Assembly: GCA_026645575.1 (NCBI GenBank)
Contig: JAPKMW010000005.1
Span: forward strand, 124,001 to 188,000
DNA length: 64,000 bases
Direction: 5' to 3'
Source: Caldilineaceae bacterium
GTDB taxonomy: Bacteria; Chloroflexota; Anaerolineae; Caldilineales; Caldilineaceae
A program made the translations under genes and the position numbers. The notes under the pieces are model-generated. The model made no database searches. It was not told the origin of the DNA and saw nothing but the letters and a program-made list of their open reading frames with translations. Of this stretch, positions 54,286 through 63,313 are shown in pieces (the first letter of the stretch is position 1; every line of letters begins with the position of its first letter).

Positions 54286-54361
54286 GGAGATTAAGAGATT
54301 AGGAGATTGAGAGATTGTACACTTGCGACCAATCTCTCAATCTCTCAATCTCTCAATCTCT
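54286..54361. repeat. Intergenic heptad stem-loop, family C copy 4
   Basis: Four AGATT-type heptads (54286-54316) are mirrored by four AATCTCTC heptads (54331-54361). The longest and cleanest family C copy, located between the isomerase stop and the oxidoreductase start. Confidence 0.75.
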
Positions 54362-55358
54362 ATTCTTTTGAGAACGCCGCATCAAACGCCACATTCGACG
54401 CCGCAAAGTCATTCTTGCGCACGACCGCCAGCGCTTCCTGGGCGCCGAATTCGCGATTCATGCCACTGTCTTCCCATTCGATGGAGAGCGGACCCTGGTA
54501 GCCGATGCGGTTGAGTTCACGCACAATCGGATCCCACTTCACATCGCCGTGGCCGGGCGAGACAAAGTCCCAGCCGCGACGGCGGTCGCCAAAGTCCAGG
54601 TGGGAGGAGAGGATGCTGTTGCGCCCGGTCAGGTGGACGCGCGAATCCTTGACATGAGCGTGGAAGATGCGGTCACCGAACTCATGGATAAACTCCGCCG
54701 GATCGACAAATTGGTGGATCAGGTGGCTGGGGTCAAAGTTGGCGCCAAAGGCCGGGTGGCCGTTGACGGCGTCAATGGCGCGTTGGAAGGTGATAATGTC
54801 GTAGGCGATCTCGGTCGGGTGGACTTCCAGGCCAAATTTGATGCCGTCCGCCTGATAGGAATCGAGAATCGGTGTCCAGCGCTGGGCGAAATCGACATAG
54901 CCCTTGTCAATGTCCGCCTGGCTCGTGGGCGGGAAGAAGTAGAGCTTGGCCCAGACGCTGCTGCCGGTGAAGCCGTTAACCACGTTGACGCCAAAGAGTT
55001 TGGCCGCCTTGCCGGTGTCGATCATCTCCTGGGCGGCCCGTTGGCGCACGCCTTCGGGGTCGCCGTCGCCCCAAAGGCGGGGCGGCAGGATGCGGCTGTG
55101 GCGCTCGTCAATCGGGTCGCAGACGCACTGACCGACCAGGTGGTTGCTAATGGCCCAGCAGCCGAGATTGTACTTTTCCAACAGGTCGCGCTTGCGGCGG
55201 ACATAGCCATCGTCGGAGAGCGCTTTGTCCACTTCAAAGTGATCGCCCCAGCAGGCCAATTCGAGGCCATCAAAGCCCCACGAACTGGTCTTCTGCGCCA
55301 GGGTTTCTAAGGGAAGGTCGGCCCACTGGCCGGTAAAGAGTGTGACTGGTCTTGCCAT
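54360..55358 (-). CDS. Sugar phosphate isomerase/epimerase-like protein
   Basis: 332 residues, xylose-isomerase-like TIM barrel. [47 protein letters not shown] with a metal Glu, [17 protein letters not shown] and [18 protein letters not shown] with the metal-binding His, then [11 protein letters not shown] with the final Glu. Its substrate is not known. It runs in the same direction as the adjacent Gfo/Idh/MocA oxidoreductase, a frequent pairing in inositol or rare-sugar degradation. Confidence 0.85.
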   Translation of the reverse strand: MARPVTLFTGQWADLPLETLAQKTSSWGFDGLELACWGDHFEVDKALSDDGYVRRKRDLLEKYNLGCWAISNHLVGQCVCDPIDERHSRILPPRLWGDGDPEGVRQRAAQEMIDTGKAAKLFGVNVVNGFTGSSVWAKLYFFPPTSQADIDKGYVDFAQRWTPILDSYQADGIKFGLEVHPTEIAYDIITFQRAIDAVNGHPAFGANFDPSHLIHQFVDPAEFIHEFGDRIFHAHVKDSRVHLTGRNSILSSHLDFGDRRRGWDFVSPGHGDVKWDPIVRELNRIGYQGPLSIEWEDSGMNREFGAQEALAVVRKNDFAASNVAFDAAFSKE

Positions 55359-55604
55359 GGTGTGACTCCTTTGCTTCGGCGGTGTGCCAACTATTGTGTA
55401 AAGTGCTACCAGCTACCTGCGCCGATCGGCCTTTTACACAATTTGTGCTACACCGCCTTTGTTTATAGAGAAAATGGATGGATGGCTCTATTTAACCAAA
55501 AAATTGTAATTTTGTCATCCTGGCAATGGGGGGAAAATGCGGTTTATCTGGATATCAGGAATGGGGCAGGTGGTTGGATCGCGTTCTGATTCGCTACATA
55601 GTGG

Positions 55605-55979
55605 CTACCAGTGCGCTAATGGGTAATGGGTCAAAATGGTTTGATCCTTTGAAAGGAGGGGAAGCTGATCGAAAGCAGCATGAGCCACAAGAATGCGATC
55701 AAACGGATCACGCGTCCAGGTAATTTGTGTTGCTTGTGTGATAATGTCAGTAAATGGTTTAGGGCAAACCGCCAAGCCAATTCGTTGGGCTAGATCCGCG
55801 ATGACGGTATCGGCGGTGACAGTGATACGGTTGATCTCATAGAGGTATTGCAATTCCAACCGTACCACTGGCGAGATCAGCAAATCTTCGTCATTGAGCA
55901 TCGTCTGCGTTGCTACGCTAAAACGCTCCGTGAGGCCGGCATAGAGCCAAACGACCACGTGCGTGTCAAGGTAAATCAA
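55605..55979 (-). CDS. vapC: PIN-domain toxin (VapC-like)
   Basis: 124 residues from TTG 55979, preceded by GGGAGG; a GTG at 56006 is a weaker option. PIN fold: LIYLDTHVVVWLYAG (first Asp), SPVVRLELQYLYE (Glu), TWTRDPFDRILVAHAAFDQLPLL (Asp and Arg region). Such proteins cut RNA. The start overlaps the end of the antitoxin gene by 14 bases, the usual type II layout with antitoxin first. Confidence 0.85.
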   Translation of the reverse strand: MIYLDTHVVVWLYAGLTERFSVATQTMLNDEDLLISPVVRLELQYLYEINRITVTADTVIADLAQRIGLAVCPKPFTDIITQATQITWTRDPFDRILVAHAAFDQLPLLSKDQTILTHYPLAHW

Positions 55980-56196
55980 GCTTGGCCTCCCACTGCATGG
56001 AGACAAGCGCTTCGGGATCGCCCTGAATGATTTCAGGGCGATGCACTAGCTTTTGTAGCTTGTTTACCTTTTCCACGGGCGCAATCCGCAGCTTACGTCC
56101 ACTCTTATTAACCTCAAGGGGTATCCCTGTGCTGAGGACTTCATCAAGGAGATTATAAATATTGGCTCTTAACTCCGTGACAGTAATTGTTCTCAT
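55966..56196 (-). CDS. Type II antitoxin, Phd/YefM family
   Basis: 76 residues from ATG 56196 (extension to 56226 possible). MRTITVTELRANIYNLLDEV and GIPLEVNKSGRKLRIAPVEK are a Phd/YefM-type DNA-binding domain; the C-terminal residues (EIIQGDPEALVSMQWEAKL) would wrap the toxin. It neutralises the PIN toxin and normally represses the pair. It is the upstream gene of the pair. Confidence 0.8.
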   Translation of the reverse strand: MRTITVTELRANIYNLLDEVLSTGIPLEVNKSGRKLRIAPVEKVNKLQKLVHRPEIIQGDPEALVSMQWEAKLDLP

Positions 56197-56296
56197 TGCC
56201 AACTCCAGGGCAGTACGTATTTCCAAAAATCACATGTACGTACAGTATACCTGGTAAGGGCAACAATGCAAAATCGCTGATTGTAAGGTTTGCGTT

Positions 56297-57985
56297 CTAT
56301 GCTATCTCGTACTCCTCCGGCAAACGCACCAGGCTATCAGCCCGCCCCTTATACCGTACCTTCACCCCATACTCTCGTTCGGCGGCTTCTGCCGAAATGT
56401 AGCCGTTGACTACATCCATCAGTACGGCTTGGCGATCGCGCGCTGCTGGTGCGCCAAAGCCGCCGCCGCCGGGCGTGTTGAGTTGCACCTGCGACGTCGG
56501 TTGCACCGTGACGGTTGCTTTGGGTTGCGCCCCAGCTTGGCCATCGACTAACAATTCCCCTAGCGCGCCGGCGTTGCCACCCCGCAAACCATCGGCGGCA
56601 AAGCGGGTGCGGTCGATATGGGGGATCACACTCCACGGTTGCTCGGTGCGACAGCCAAACTCGGAGCGTTGGCCCAACCCGCCGCGAAATTCACCAGCGC
56701 CGCCTGAATCCTGCCGCAGTTCCTTGCGGGTTTGCACCAGCGCCGTCAAGGTCTCCACCACCTCCACCGGGACGCCGGCCACGCCGCTGGGAAAGCCGGT
56801 GGTGTTAAGACCATCTTTGCGGGCGCGGGCGCCGGTGCCGCCCAGTTGAAAGAAGCTAAACATAAAGGGCGATTGATCAAGCCGTTGCCCGCGCCAGACA
56901 CTCAGCCAGATCGGGTCGGCCCCACCAGCTAGCAACCGATCGGAGATAACCGGCGAGAGGGCGCCAAAGATCAAGCCGGGCAAAAAGTGACCGACTAGAT
57001 GGCGCGAGGCCACGGCTGCGGGTTCGACACAGTTGAGGATCGACCCGCGTGGCGCGGTAACATGCACTGGTCGAAACGCCCCTTCGTTGTGCGGCACTTC
57101 CGGGCAGATCGCGGCTTTGATGGCAAAAGAGGCATAGCCGTGGGTGTAGTTCAGCACCACGTTGATGCCCCGCCGGCTTTGGGGTGACGAACCAGCAAAG
57201 TCGATGTGGACTTCTTCGTCCTCCACCGTCACCGCCACCCGCAGGCGAATTGGCTCTTCAAAGCCGTCACTCCAAACTTCGTTTTCGTAACGCCCGTTGG
57301 GCAGGTGGCGAATGGCGTTGCGCAAAGCTGCCTCGGAGCGATTGATGATGGCATCGGCCAGGGGGTCAATCGAATCCAGTTTGAACTCATCCATCATGTG
57401 CAGCAGGCTGCTCGCACCGACGGCATTACAGGCCGCTTGGGCATAGAGATCGCCCACCGTTTCATTGGGCATCCGGTTGTTGGCGCGGATGATCTTGAGC
57501 AATTCGTGATTAGGTTCGCCGCGATCAAAGAGCTTCATGATTGGGATGCGAATCCCCTCTTCGTAGACCTCGTGGGCCTCCGCCGATAGGACATGACCGC
57601 CGACATCGGCCGCATGGCAGCAGTTGCCAAAGTAACCGACAATCGTTTCGCCCCGAAAGACCGGTGTAAAGACCGTGAAGTCGTTGATCTGTCCAGCGGT
57701 CTGCCAGGGGTCGTTGGTGATCAACACATCACCCGGTCGGAGCGTGTGCGCCGGATATTCGGCCAGAAAATGTTTCGCTCCCGTTGCCATCGGGTTGATA
57801 TGCCCCGGCGTGCCGGTGAGTGATTGGGCGATCATATAGCCGCGCGTGTCAAAGACGCCACAGGCCAGATCCTGCGATTCGCGTACAATCGTGCTAAAGG
57901 CGGTGCGCATGAGCGCATTCTGTTGTTCATTGGCAACCGACAGTAGCCGGTTCCAGAGGACTTCTAAGGTGATTGGATCAAGCAT
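56297..57985 (-). CDS. hyuB: Hydantoinase/oxoprolinase B-family protein
   Basis: 562 residues. Starts with LDPITLEVLWNRLLSVANEQ, continues with AFSTIVRESQDLACGVFDTRG, GHINPMATGAKHFL, DVLITNDPWQTAGQINDFTVFTPVFRGE in pieces, and ends with GGGGFGAPAARDRQAVLMDVVNGYISAEAAEREYGV. These are HyuB family marks. With HyuA it hydrolyses hydantoins or 5-oxoproline in an ATP-dependent way. It lies after HyuA on the same strand, separated by a tandem-repeat hairpin. Substrate not determinable here. Confidence 0.9.
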   Translation of the reverse strand: MLDPITLEVLWNRLLSVANEQQNALMRTAFSTIVRESQDLACGVFDTRGYMIAQSLTGTPGHINPMATGAKHFLAEYPAHTLRPGDVLITNDPWQTAGQINDFTVFTPVFRGETIVGYFGNCCHAADVGGHVLSAEAHEVYEEGIRIPIMKLFDRGEPNHELLKIIRANNRMPNETVGDLYAQAACNAVGASSLLHMMDEFKLDSIDPLADAIINRSEAALRNAIRHLPNGRYENEVWSDGFEEPIRLRVAVTVEDEEVHIDFAGSSPQSRRGINVVLNYTHGYASFAIKAAICPEVPHNEGAFRPVHVTAPRGSILNCVEPAAVASRHLVGHFLPGLIFGALSPVISDRLLAGGADPIWLSVWRGQRLDQSPFMFSFFQLGGTGARARKDGLNTTGFPSGVAGVPVEVVETLTALVQTRKELRQDSGGAGEFRGGLGQRSEFGCRTEQPWSVIPHIDRTRFAADGLRGGNAGALGELLVDGQAGAQPKATVTVQPTSQVQLNTPGGGGFGAPAARDRQAVLMDVVNGYISAEAAEREYGVKVRYKGRADSLVRLPEEYEIA

Positions 57986-58004
57986 AGTGAGTAATGAGTG
58001 AAAT

Positions 58005-58118
58005 AGTAGGACAGTAAGGCAGTAAATTAGTGAGACAGTAAATCAGTGAGACAGTGAATCAGTGAACAGTATCCTACTGACTTACTGACCCACTGTGCTA
58101 CTGACCTACTGCCCTACT
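58005..58118. repeat. Heptad stem-loop between hyuA and hyuB
   Basis: Left arm of ACAGTAA or CAGTGAG-like heptads from 58005, right arm of ACTGACT/ACTGCCC-like heptads to 58118. Unit length is 7-8 bases. Sequence unrelated to family C but built the same way. Confidence 0.7.
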
Positions 58119-60193
58119 TCTACAACTAAATTACGTTGTTCATCAATATAACAGGCGCCGCCACCGACAATAACTGTCGATTCGCGCTCTTCGACAATGG
58201 CCGGACCATGAAAACGGGCGCCAACGGCCAGGCGGTAGCGATCATAGATCGGCGTATCGACATAGGCTTTGGCTTCGGGAAACCAGGCACGCCGGCTGCC
58301 TTTGCGGGCAAAAGCGGCGTCACCGGCGTCGCGATTTTCGGTCTGCAAGCGCAGATCGGGCGTCGGCCCGCTGCTGATCACCCGCCAGTTGATTACTTCA
58401 ATCGGCACGGGGGGGCCAAAACGCCCGTAGAGTTGGCGATAGGTCTGCTCGAATTCGCGTTGAATCGCTTCGGCGTCAGCAGCGCTGAGTGGGTGGTTGG
58501 GCAAGGTGACGCGCACTTCATGGCCTTGCCCGATATAGCGCATGTCAGCCTGCCGCCGGTGCTGAATCTGGGAACGATCAACGCCAGAGGCGGTCAAGAC
58601 GGCTTCGCCCTCTGTCGCCATTTCGTTCAGCAGCGTATTGGCTTTAGCCCAATCCAGCGTCGCCAACTTGCTGTGCCAGGAGCGCACAAAGTCAAAGGCC
58701 AGGGGCGCCACCAAAAAGCCAACCGTACTCATCACCCCGGCGCCAAAAGGGGCGATCAACAGCGGCGAGCCTAGGGCCAGCGCCACGCGATAGGCATGAA
58801 CCGGCCCGGCGCCGCCAAAGGCAAAGAGGGGAAAGCGATGGGGATCTTTGCCCCGTTCCAAGGTATGAACCCGCGCCGCATTCGCCATATTCTCGTTGGC
58901 AACTTGATGAATGCCCCAGGCCGCTTCTTCGACAGTCAAGCTCAAGGGGTCGGCAATCTGGGTCTGGATGGCCTGACGCGCCGCTGGTAGATCCAGCTTC
59001 ATCTTGCCGCCCAAAAAGAAGTCCGCATCGAGATAACCGAGGACCAAATCAGCGTCGGTTACGGTCGGCTGTGTGCCGCCCCGCCCATAACAAACCGGCC
59101 CCGGATCGGCGCCGGACGAATCTGGCCCTACCTTGAGCAGCCCCAACGAATCGATGCGGGCAATCGAGCCGCCGCCGGTGCCGATCTCGATCATCTCGAT
59201 CACGGGGATCTTCACGGGCAGACCGGAGCCTTTTTTGAAGCGGTAGACGCGATCCACCTCAAAGTCATGGGCGATCAAGGGTTCGCCTTTGTCGATAACA
59301 CAGAGTTTGGCCGTGGTGCCACCCATGTCAAACGAGAGCAGATCGGGGCGACCAGCGAGACGACCACTGTACGCTGCCGCCAACGCACCAGCCGCCGGCC
59401 CCGATTCGAGCAAGCGCACTGGGAATTTGCAGGCGGTTTCGACGGTGGCAATGCCGCCGCTGGAGAGCATAAGGAAGAAATTGCCGACAAAACCCAGCCG
59501 GTGCAAGCGATCTTGCAACTCGCGTAGATAGCGTTCGACCCGCCCCTGCACATAGACATTGGCAATGGTTGTCGAAGTCCGTTCAAACTCACGAATTTCC
59601 GGCACCACTTCGGACGAGAGCGAGACACGCAACTTCGGCGCCACCCGCTGGATGGCCTGGCGCGCTGCCTGTTCGTCGCTGGGATTGGTAAAGCTGTGCA
59701 AAAAGGCAACGGCAATGGCTTGGACGCCCTTTTGCTCTAGCTCGCGCGCCAGGCGTTCAATATAGTCAATGTCCAGTGGACGGGCAGCACTGCCATCAGC
59801 ATAGGTGCGTTGCGGCACATCAAAACGCAGATAGCGGGGCGCCAGCGGCTTGGGATGCTCCAACATCAGGTCGTAGAGTTCGTAGCGCTGTTCGCGCCCA
59901 ATCTCAATCACATCGCGAAAGCCGGCGGTGGTCAGCAGGGCGGTCACATCCCCTTTGCGTTCGATCATGGCATTGGTCACCAATGTGGTGCCATGCACCA
60001 GGGTTTGCACCTGTGCTGCGGCGACATTGGCCTGTGTCAAGGTTTCATGCAAACCGGTCTCCACCGCCAATGACGGATCGGCTGGCGTGGTCAACGTTTT
60101 ACCAATGGTAAAGGCGCCAGTGGCATCGTCAAAAACAATCAAATCGGTAAAGGTGCCGCCAATATCGACACCGACACGGTATGGTTGGGTCAT
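58106..60193 (-). CDS. hyuA: Hydantoinase/oxoprolinase A-family protein
   Basis: 695 residues. YRVGVDIGGTFTDLIVFDDATG is the ATP-site P-loop-like start of the ASKHA fold; LVHGTTLVTNAMIERKG, SSGGIATVETACKFPVRLLESGPAAGA in pieces, DMGGTTAKLCVIDKG, and FPLFAFGGAGPVHAYRVAL follow. It is the ATP-using subunit that works with HyuB. The start lies nine bases after the FAD oxidase stop, so they are co-transcribed. Acetone carboxylase or N-methylhydantoinase subunits are alternatives from the same family. Confidence 0.92.
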   Translation of the reverse strand: MTQPYRVGVDIGGTFTDLIVFDDATGAFTIGKTLTTPADPSLAVETGLHETLTQANVAAAQVQTLVHGTTLVTNAMIERKGDVTALLTTAGFRDVIEIGREQRYELYDLMLEHPKPLAPRYLRFDVPQRTYADGSAARPLDIDYIERLARELEQKGVQAIAVAFLHSFTNPSDEQAARQAIQRVAPKLRVSLSSEVVPEIREFERTSTTIANVYVQGRVERYLRELQDRLHRLGFVGNFFLMLSSGGIATVETACKFPVRLLESGPAAGALAAAYSGRLAGRPDLLSFDMGGTTAKLCVIDKGEPLIAHDFEVDRVYRFKKGSGLPVKIPVIEMIEIGTGGGSIARIDSLGLLKVGPDSSGADPGPVCYGRGGTQPTVTDADLVLGYLDADFFLGGKMKLDLPAARQAIQTQIADPLSLTVEEAAWGIHQVANENMANAARVHTLERGKDPHRFPLFAFGGAGPVHAYRVALALGSPLLIAPFGAGVMSTVGFLVAPLAFDFVRSWHSKLATLDWAKANTLLNEMATEGEAVLTASGVDRSQIQHRRQADMRYIGQGHEVRVTLPNHPLSAADAEAIQREFEQTYRQLYGRFGPPVPIEVINWRVISSGPTPDLRLQTENRDAGDAAFARKGSRRAWFPEAKAYVDTPIYDRYRLAVGARFHGPAIVEERESTVIVGGGACYIDEQRNLVVEVGQ

Positions 60194-60202
60194 AAAATAG
60201 CC

Positions 60203-61390
60203 TTAAATCAAGCGTGCAGGATTCTCATAAACAGGGCGTTGGTCGAGAATGCGTTGTGGTGAAAAGATGGCGAGATCCAACGTCGGCGTCTGGCCAAGGA
60301 TCAGTTCAGCCAGGTAGCGTCCCACGGCATGAGCTTGTTGAAAGCCATGTCCCGAAAAGCCATTGGCGCAATAATAACCCGATAAAGTCGGCCACTCGCC
60401 CAGAATGGCGTTGCCATCCAGCGTGTTCACATCATAAAGACCGGCCCAGCCATTGGTGATTTTGAGGCGATCAAAGTCGGGAAGATAGTCGACTAAGCCT
60501 TCCCACAAGCGCTGCTTAAAGCGCTCTGGATTCCAGCTAAAGTCGGTGTAGGTTTCCGGATCATCGGGCAAGGCGCCGCCGGTGATGTAGTTGTTTTCGC
60601 CCTCGTGAAAGATGTACTGCCCATTGGGTAACAATAACATGGGCAGGATTTTCTCAAAAGCGCGGGGCGCCAGCACGCTATAGACTTCCCGCTTGATTGC
60701 TTTGATCGGCAGATTGACACCAACCGTTTCGGCCAGGATCGGCGCCCAAGCCCCGGCAACATTGGAGACAATCGGCGCTCCATAGACTTCGCCCGTGGTC
60801 AGCCGTAGCCCGGACATTTGATCGCCTGCCTTGAGCAGTTGAGCGATTTCGGCTTCTACGATGGTTGCGCCTAGTTCAATCGCTTTGCGTCGATAACCCA
60901 TGAGGACATCACCCGGTGACATTGTACCATCTTTGCGCCCAAAAGTGGCGCCGACAACGGTATCTGATCCCTGATAAAGCGGATAGTAATCGTGAATCTG
61001 CTCCGGCTCCAGCCACTCAATCGCACAGCCCAAGCGCTGTTGTTGGGCAACCCCTTGCAGGGCAAAGTCGCGCCCTGCTTCCGCCACCAAATAGAGATTG
61101 CCTTGTTGGCGGAAGTTGATCACGGGGGTATGATCTTTGGTGGCAAACTCTTCGGCAAAGCTGGCCAATACCTCTAAACCATAGAGCGAGATTTGGATAT
61201 TCTCTTTGAGATTGAATTGAATGCGCGTATTGCCATCGGACAAGGTGGTGGATGACCGTGTATAGGAGGAATCACGCTCAATGATCAAGACGCGTAACGT
61301 TGGATCACGTTTGAGCAAGTTATAAGCAATCGCACACCCCATAATGCCGCCGCCGGCAATCAGCACATCGTAATTATTTTGGGTCGTCAT
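60203..61390 (-). CDS. FAD-dependent amine/sarcosine oxidase-like oxidoreductase
   Basis: 395 residues from ATG 61390. DAO fold: YDVLIAGGGIMGCAIAYNLL is the FAD dinucleotide motif, then EIAQLLKAGDQMSGLRLTTGEVYGAPIVSNVAGAW in pieces, GWAGLYDVNTLDGNAILGEW and YYCANGFSGHGFQQAHAVG near the C-terminus, which is typical of sarcosine or glycine oxidases and dehydrogenases. It probably oxidises an N-methyl or amino acid. The frame is open to 61702 but that part is antisense to the SDR. Placed between an SDR and hyuA. Confidence 0.85.
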   Translation of the reverse strand: MTTQNNYDVLIAGGGIMGCAIAYNLLKRDPTLRVLIIERDSSYTRSSTTLSDGNTRIQFNLKENIQISLYGLEVLASFAEEFATKDHTPVINFRQQGNLYLVAEAGRDFALQGVAQQQRLGCAIEWLEPEQIHDYYPLYQGSDTVVGATFGRKDGTMSPGDVLMGYRRKAIELGATIVEAEIAQLLKAGDQMSGLRLTTGEVYGAPIVSNVAGAWAPILAETVGVNLPIKAIKREVYSVLAPRAFEKILPMLLLPNGQYIFHEGENNYITGGALPDDPETYTDFSWNPERFKQRLWEGLVDYLPDFDRLKITNGWAGLYDVNTLDGNAILGEWPTLSGYYCANGFSGHGFQQAHAVGRYLAELILGQTPTLDLAIFSPQRILDQRPVYENPARLI

Positions 61391-61418
61391 GGTAGCATTC
61401 TCTCGGATTGGAGTGGCC

Positions 61419-62231
61419 TCACTCTGTGATGACAGGGAATCTGGAGAGGGGGAAAATATCAACGGTCGCCGAGCGTTGTTGGGACAACATGCCGCCATCG
61501 ACCACAAGACAGTGACCCGTGACGTAACTGGCATCGTCACTGGCGAGGAAGACGGCGGGGCCGGCCAGTTCTTCGGCTTCGCCCACCCGTTGCATGGGGA
61601 TGTTTTCGCCACGCGCCCCTTTGATCGTCGGTGGCATCCCGCTGGTATCGATAGAACCGGGAACCAGGGCATTGACCCGAATGCCATAGGGCGCCAGATC
61701 AAGCGCCATTGCCCGGGTCAAGGCTTCGATCCCGCCTTTGCTGGCGTCATAGGCGGCCAACCCACGATGGGCACGCGTGGCGCCGCCGCTGGAAAAGTTG
61801 ATAATGACGCCCGACCGTTGGCGCGCCATCAACTGTGCGGCGGCGTGGCTACACAAGAAGACACCGGTCAGGTTGACATCGATGACCCGGCGCCACCACG
61901 CTTCGTCGGCTTCGAGAAAGTGGCGGTCGCCGTTGGTGATCATGGCGTTGTTAACCAACACATCCACTCTGCCCAAATCGGCTACAGTCTGGGCAAAGAG
62001 TCGATCCACCGCTGTTTTGTCGGACACATCCGCCACTATACCGAGGGCAGAACCGCCGGTCTGTCTGATCGCTGCCACTGCCGCATCGATCTTATCGGCG
62101 TTGACATCATTGACAACCACGTGCGCCCCTTCGGCGGCATAGCGATTGGCAAGGGCACGCCCAATCCCTTGGGCGGCGCCGGTGATAATCGCGACTTTGC
62201 CTTGCATTCGTTGCATGTTCATCTTTTTCAT
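61419..62231 (-). CDS. SDR-family oxidoreductase, first gene of the hyu operon
   Basis: 270 residues. VAIITGAAQGIGRALANRYA, an acidic residue in VVVNDVNADK favouring NAD, NNAMITNGDRHFLEAD (the usual NAG is NAM), INFSSGGATRAHRGLAAYDASKGGIEALTRAMALDLAPYGIRV in pieces with Ser, Tyr and Lys, GHCLVVDGGML at the end. Starts at 62231 or 62222; GAGGA fits both. It heads the run SDR, FAD oxidase, hyuA, hyuB, divergent from an HTH regulator. Confidence 0.8.
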   Translation of the reverse strand: MKKMNMQRMQGKVAIITGAAQGIGRALANRYAAEGAHVVVNDVNADKIDAAVAAIRQTGGSALGIVADVSDKTAVDRLFAQTVADLGRVDVLVNNAMITNGDRHFLEADEAWWRRVIDVNLTGVFLCSHAAAQLMARQRSGVIINFSSGGATRAHRGLAAYDASKGGIEALTRAMALDLAPYGIRVNALVPGSIDTSGMPPTIKGARGENIPMQRVGEAEELAGPAVFLASDDASYVTGHCLVVDGGMLSQQRSATVDIFPLSRFPVITE

Positions 62232-62334
62232 TCCTCGTCACTGCTCAAAGTTGGAGGGTAGATTTTGTCATAAGATTGTACTCGTTCTGCTGTACGAATG
62301 CCAGTCTTGGTTTCAAAGAATTTCATAGCACTTT

Positions 62335-62379
62335 GTAAGGAAAATCCTGTATGATAGAATAGTGTAGGATTTTCCCTAC
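62335..62379. promoter_or_regulatory. Operator overlapping the regulator promoter
   Basis: GTAAGGAAAATCCT (62335-62348) is mirrored by AGGATTTTCCCTAC (62366-62379) with one mismatch and a 17-base gap. Each arm is itself a near-palindrome (GGA-TCC). A promoter TTGTAA (62333-62338), 16 bases, TAGAAT (62355-62360) lies across it, and the divergent SDR gene starts on the other side, so one site can serve both directions. Confidence 0.7.
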
Positions 62380-62406
62380 AGGCAACAGACAATTAGGGCA
62401 AACGTT

Positions 62407-63303
62407 ATGGACCACAAAAGAAGAGAGTTTCCCCGGTTGCTGCGGCTCTATCGCAAGCGTTGTTTGGATGGTGAGAGCAATTCGGTCAGTCAGGAAAAAG
62501 TGAGCGAGGAACTTGGCTATGCACTCAGTACCTATGGGCAGTGGGAACGTGGGTTGCGTTCGCCAAAGACGCGCCAGGATCTGATCAACGTTATCAACAT
62601 TTTTCGCCGCTACGGTGGCATCAAAAGCACGGAAGAAGCCGACAAGCTATTGACCGCCTTGGGTTTCGCTGCCCTCCAAGCAGAGGAAAGCAAACAAGTC
62701 GATCTGGCGCCGGCAGCGTTACTGCCGGCGCCGCAACCCACGGCGCCGGATCTACCAGGCGCCGAGACAACGATCTACCACGTTTTCGCTAAATTCCCCG
62801 ATGAAAAATTTAGCGATCAGGTGCGTCAGGGGCAACAAATTCGGATCTTGACGATCTGGATGCCTTATTTGGAGATGTTTTTAGATTCGCTCTACATTGC
62901 CTTGCGCGCTGGCGCGTCGGTCGAAATTTTAATGTTGGAACCGGATTCACCTGCTGCCGAGCTGCGTAGCCGCGCCATCTCTGCCGTCAACGTTCCCGTC
63001 ACTTTACTGGGGCGCAACCGAGTGCAAAAAGGGGTAGCCGACAATATCGCTATGTTAGCCGAGATGGCGCAAGCGTTGACCAGTCAACAGCGGCAGGGGT
63101 TGCGCGTCGGTTTCTATCATTCACTGCCTTCGGTTCTACTCTACCAGGTTGATCATTTTTGTCTGGCTGGCTTCTACCTGCATGGTCGAATGGCCAGCCA
63201 CACGCCACAACTGCAAGTAAACATCCACTCTTTGTTGGGCCAGGCGCTTCAAACCGAATTTGAAACGCTATGGAAAAGCAGTCGTCGCCTTGCGCTTCTA
63301 TGA
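62407..63303 (+). CDS. HTH transcriptional regulator with PLD-like C-terminal domain (DUF5919-like)
   Basis: 298 residues. The N-terminal third is an XRE-like helix-turn-helix (SVSQEKVSEELGYALSTYGQW, ERGLRSPKTRQDL). After an Ala/Pro linker the C-terminal domain (GQQIRILTIWMPYLEMFLDSLYIALRAGASVEILML in pieces, then RVGFYHSLPSVLLYQVDHFCLAGFYLHG) resembles PLD-like domains often attached to such regulators. No HKD motif, so it is a sensing fold, not an enzyme. It is divergent from the SDR-hyu operon across the operator at 62335-62379. Confidence 0.75.
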   Translation: MDHKRREFPRLLRLYRKRCLDGESNSVSQEKVSEELGYALSTYGQWERGLRSPKTRQDLINVINIFRRYGGIKSTEEADKLLTALGFAALQAEESKQVDLAPAALLPAPQPTAPDLPGAETTIYHVFAKFPDEKFSDQVRQGQQIRILTIWMPYLEMFLDSLYIALRAGASVEILMLEPDSPAAELRSRAISAVNVPVTLLGRNRVQKGVADNIAMLAEMAQALTSQQRQGLRVGFYHSLPSVLLYQVDHFCLAGFYLHGRMASHTPQLQVNIHSLLGQALQTEFETLWKSSRRLALL

Positions 63304-63313
63304 GAAAACCCTG

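Noticed and set aside
61391..61702. N-terminal extension of the FAD oxidase
   Set aside because: Sequence is antisense to the SDR gene; the FAD motif begins at the ATG at 61390 with a GAGAGAA site.
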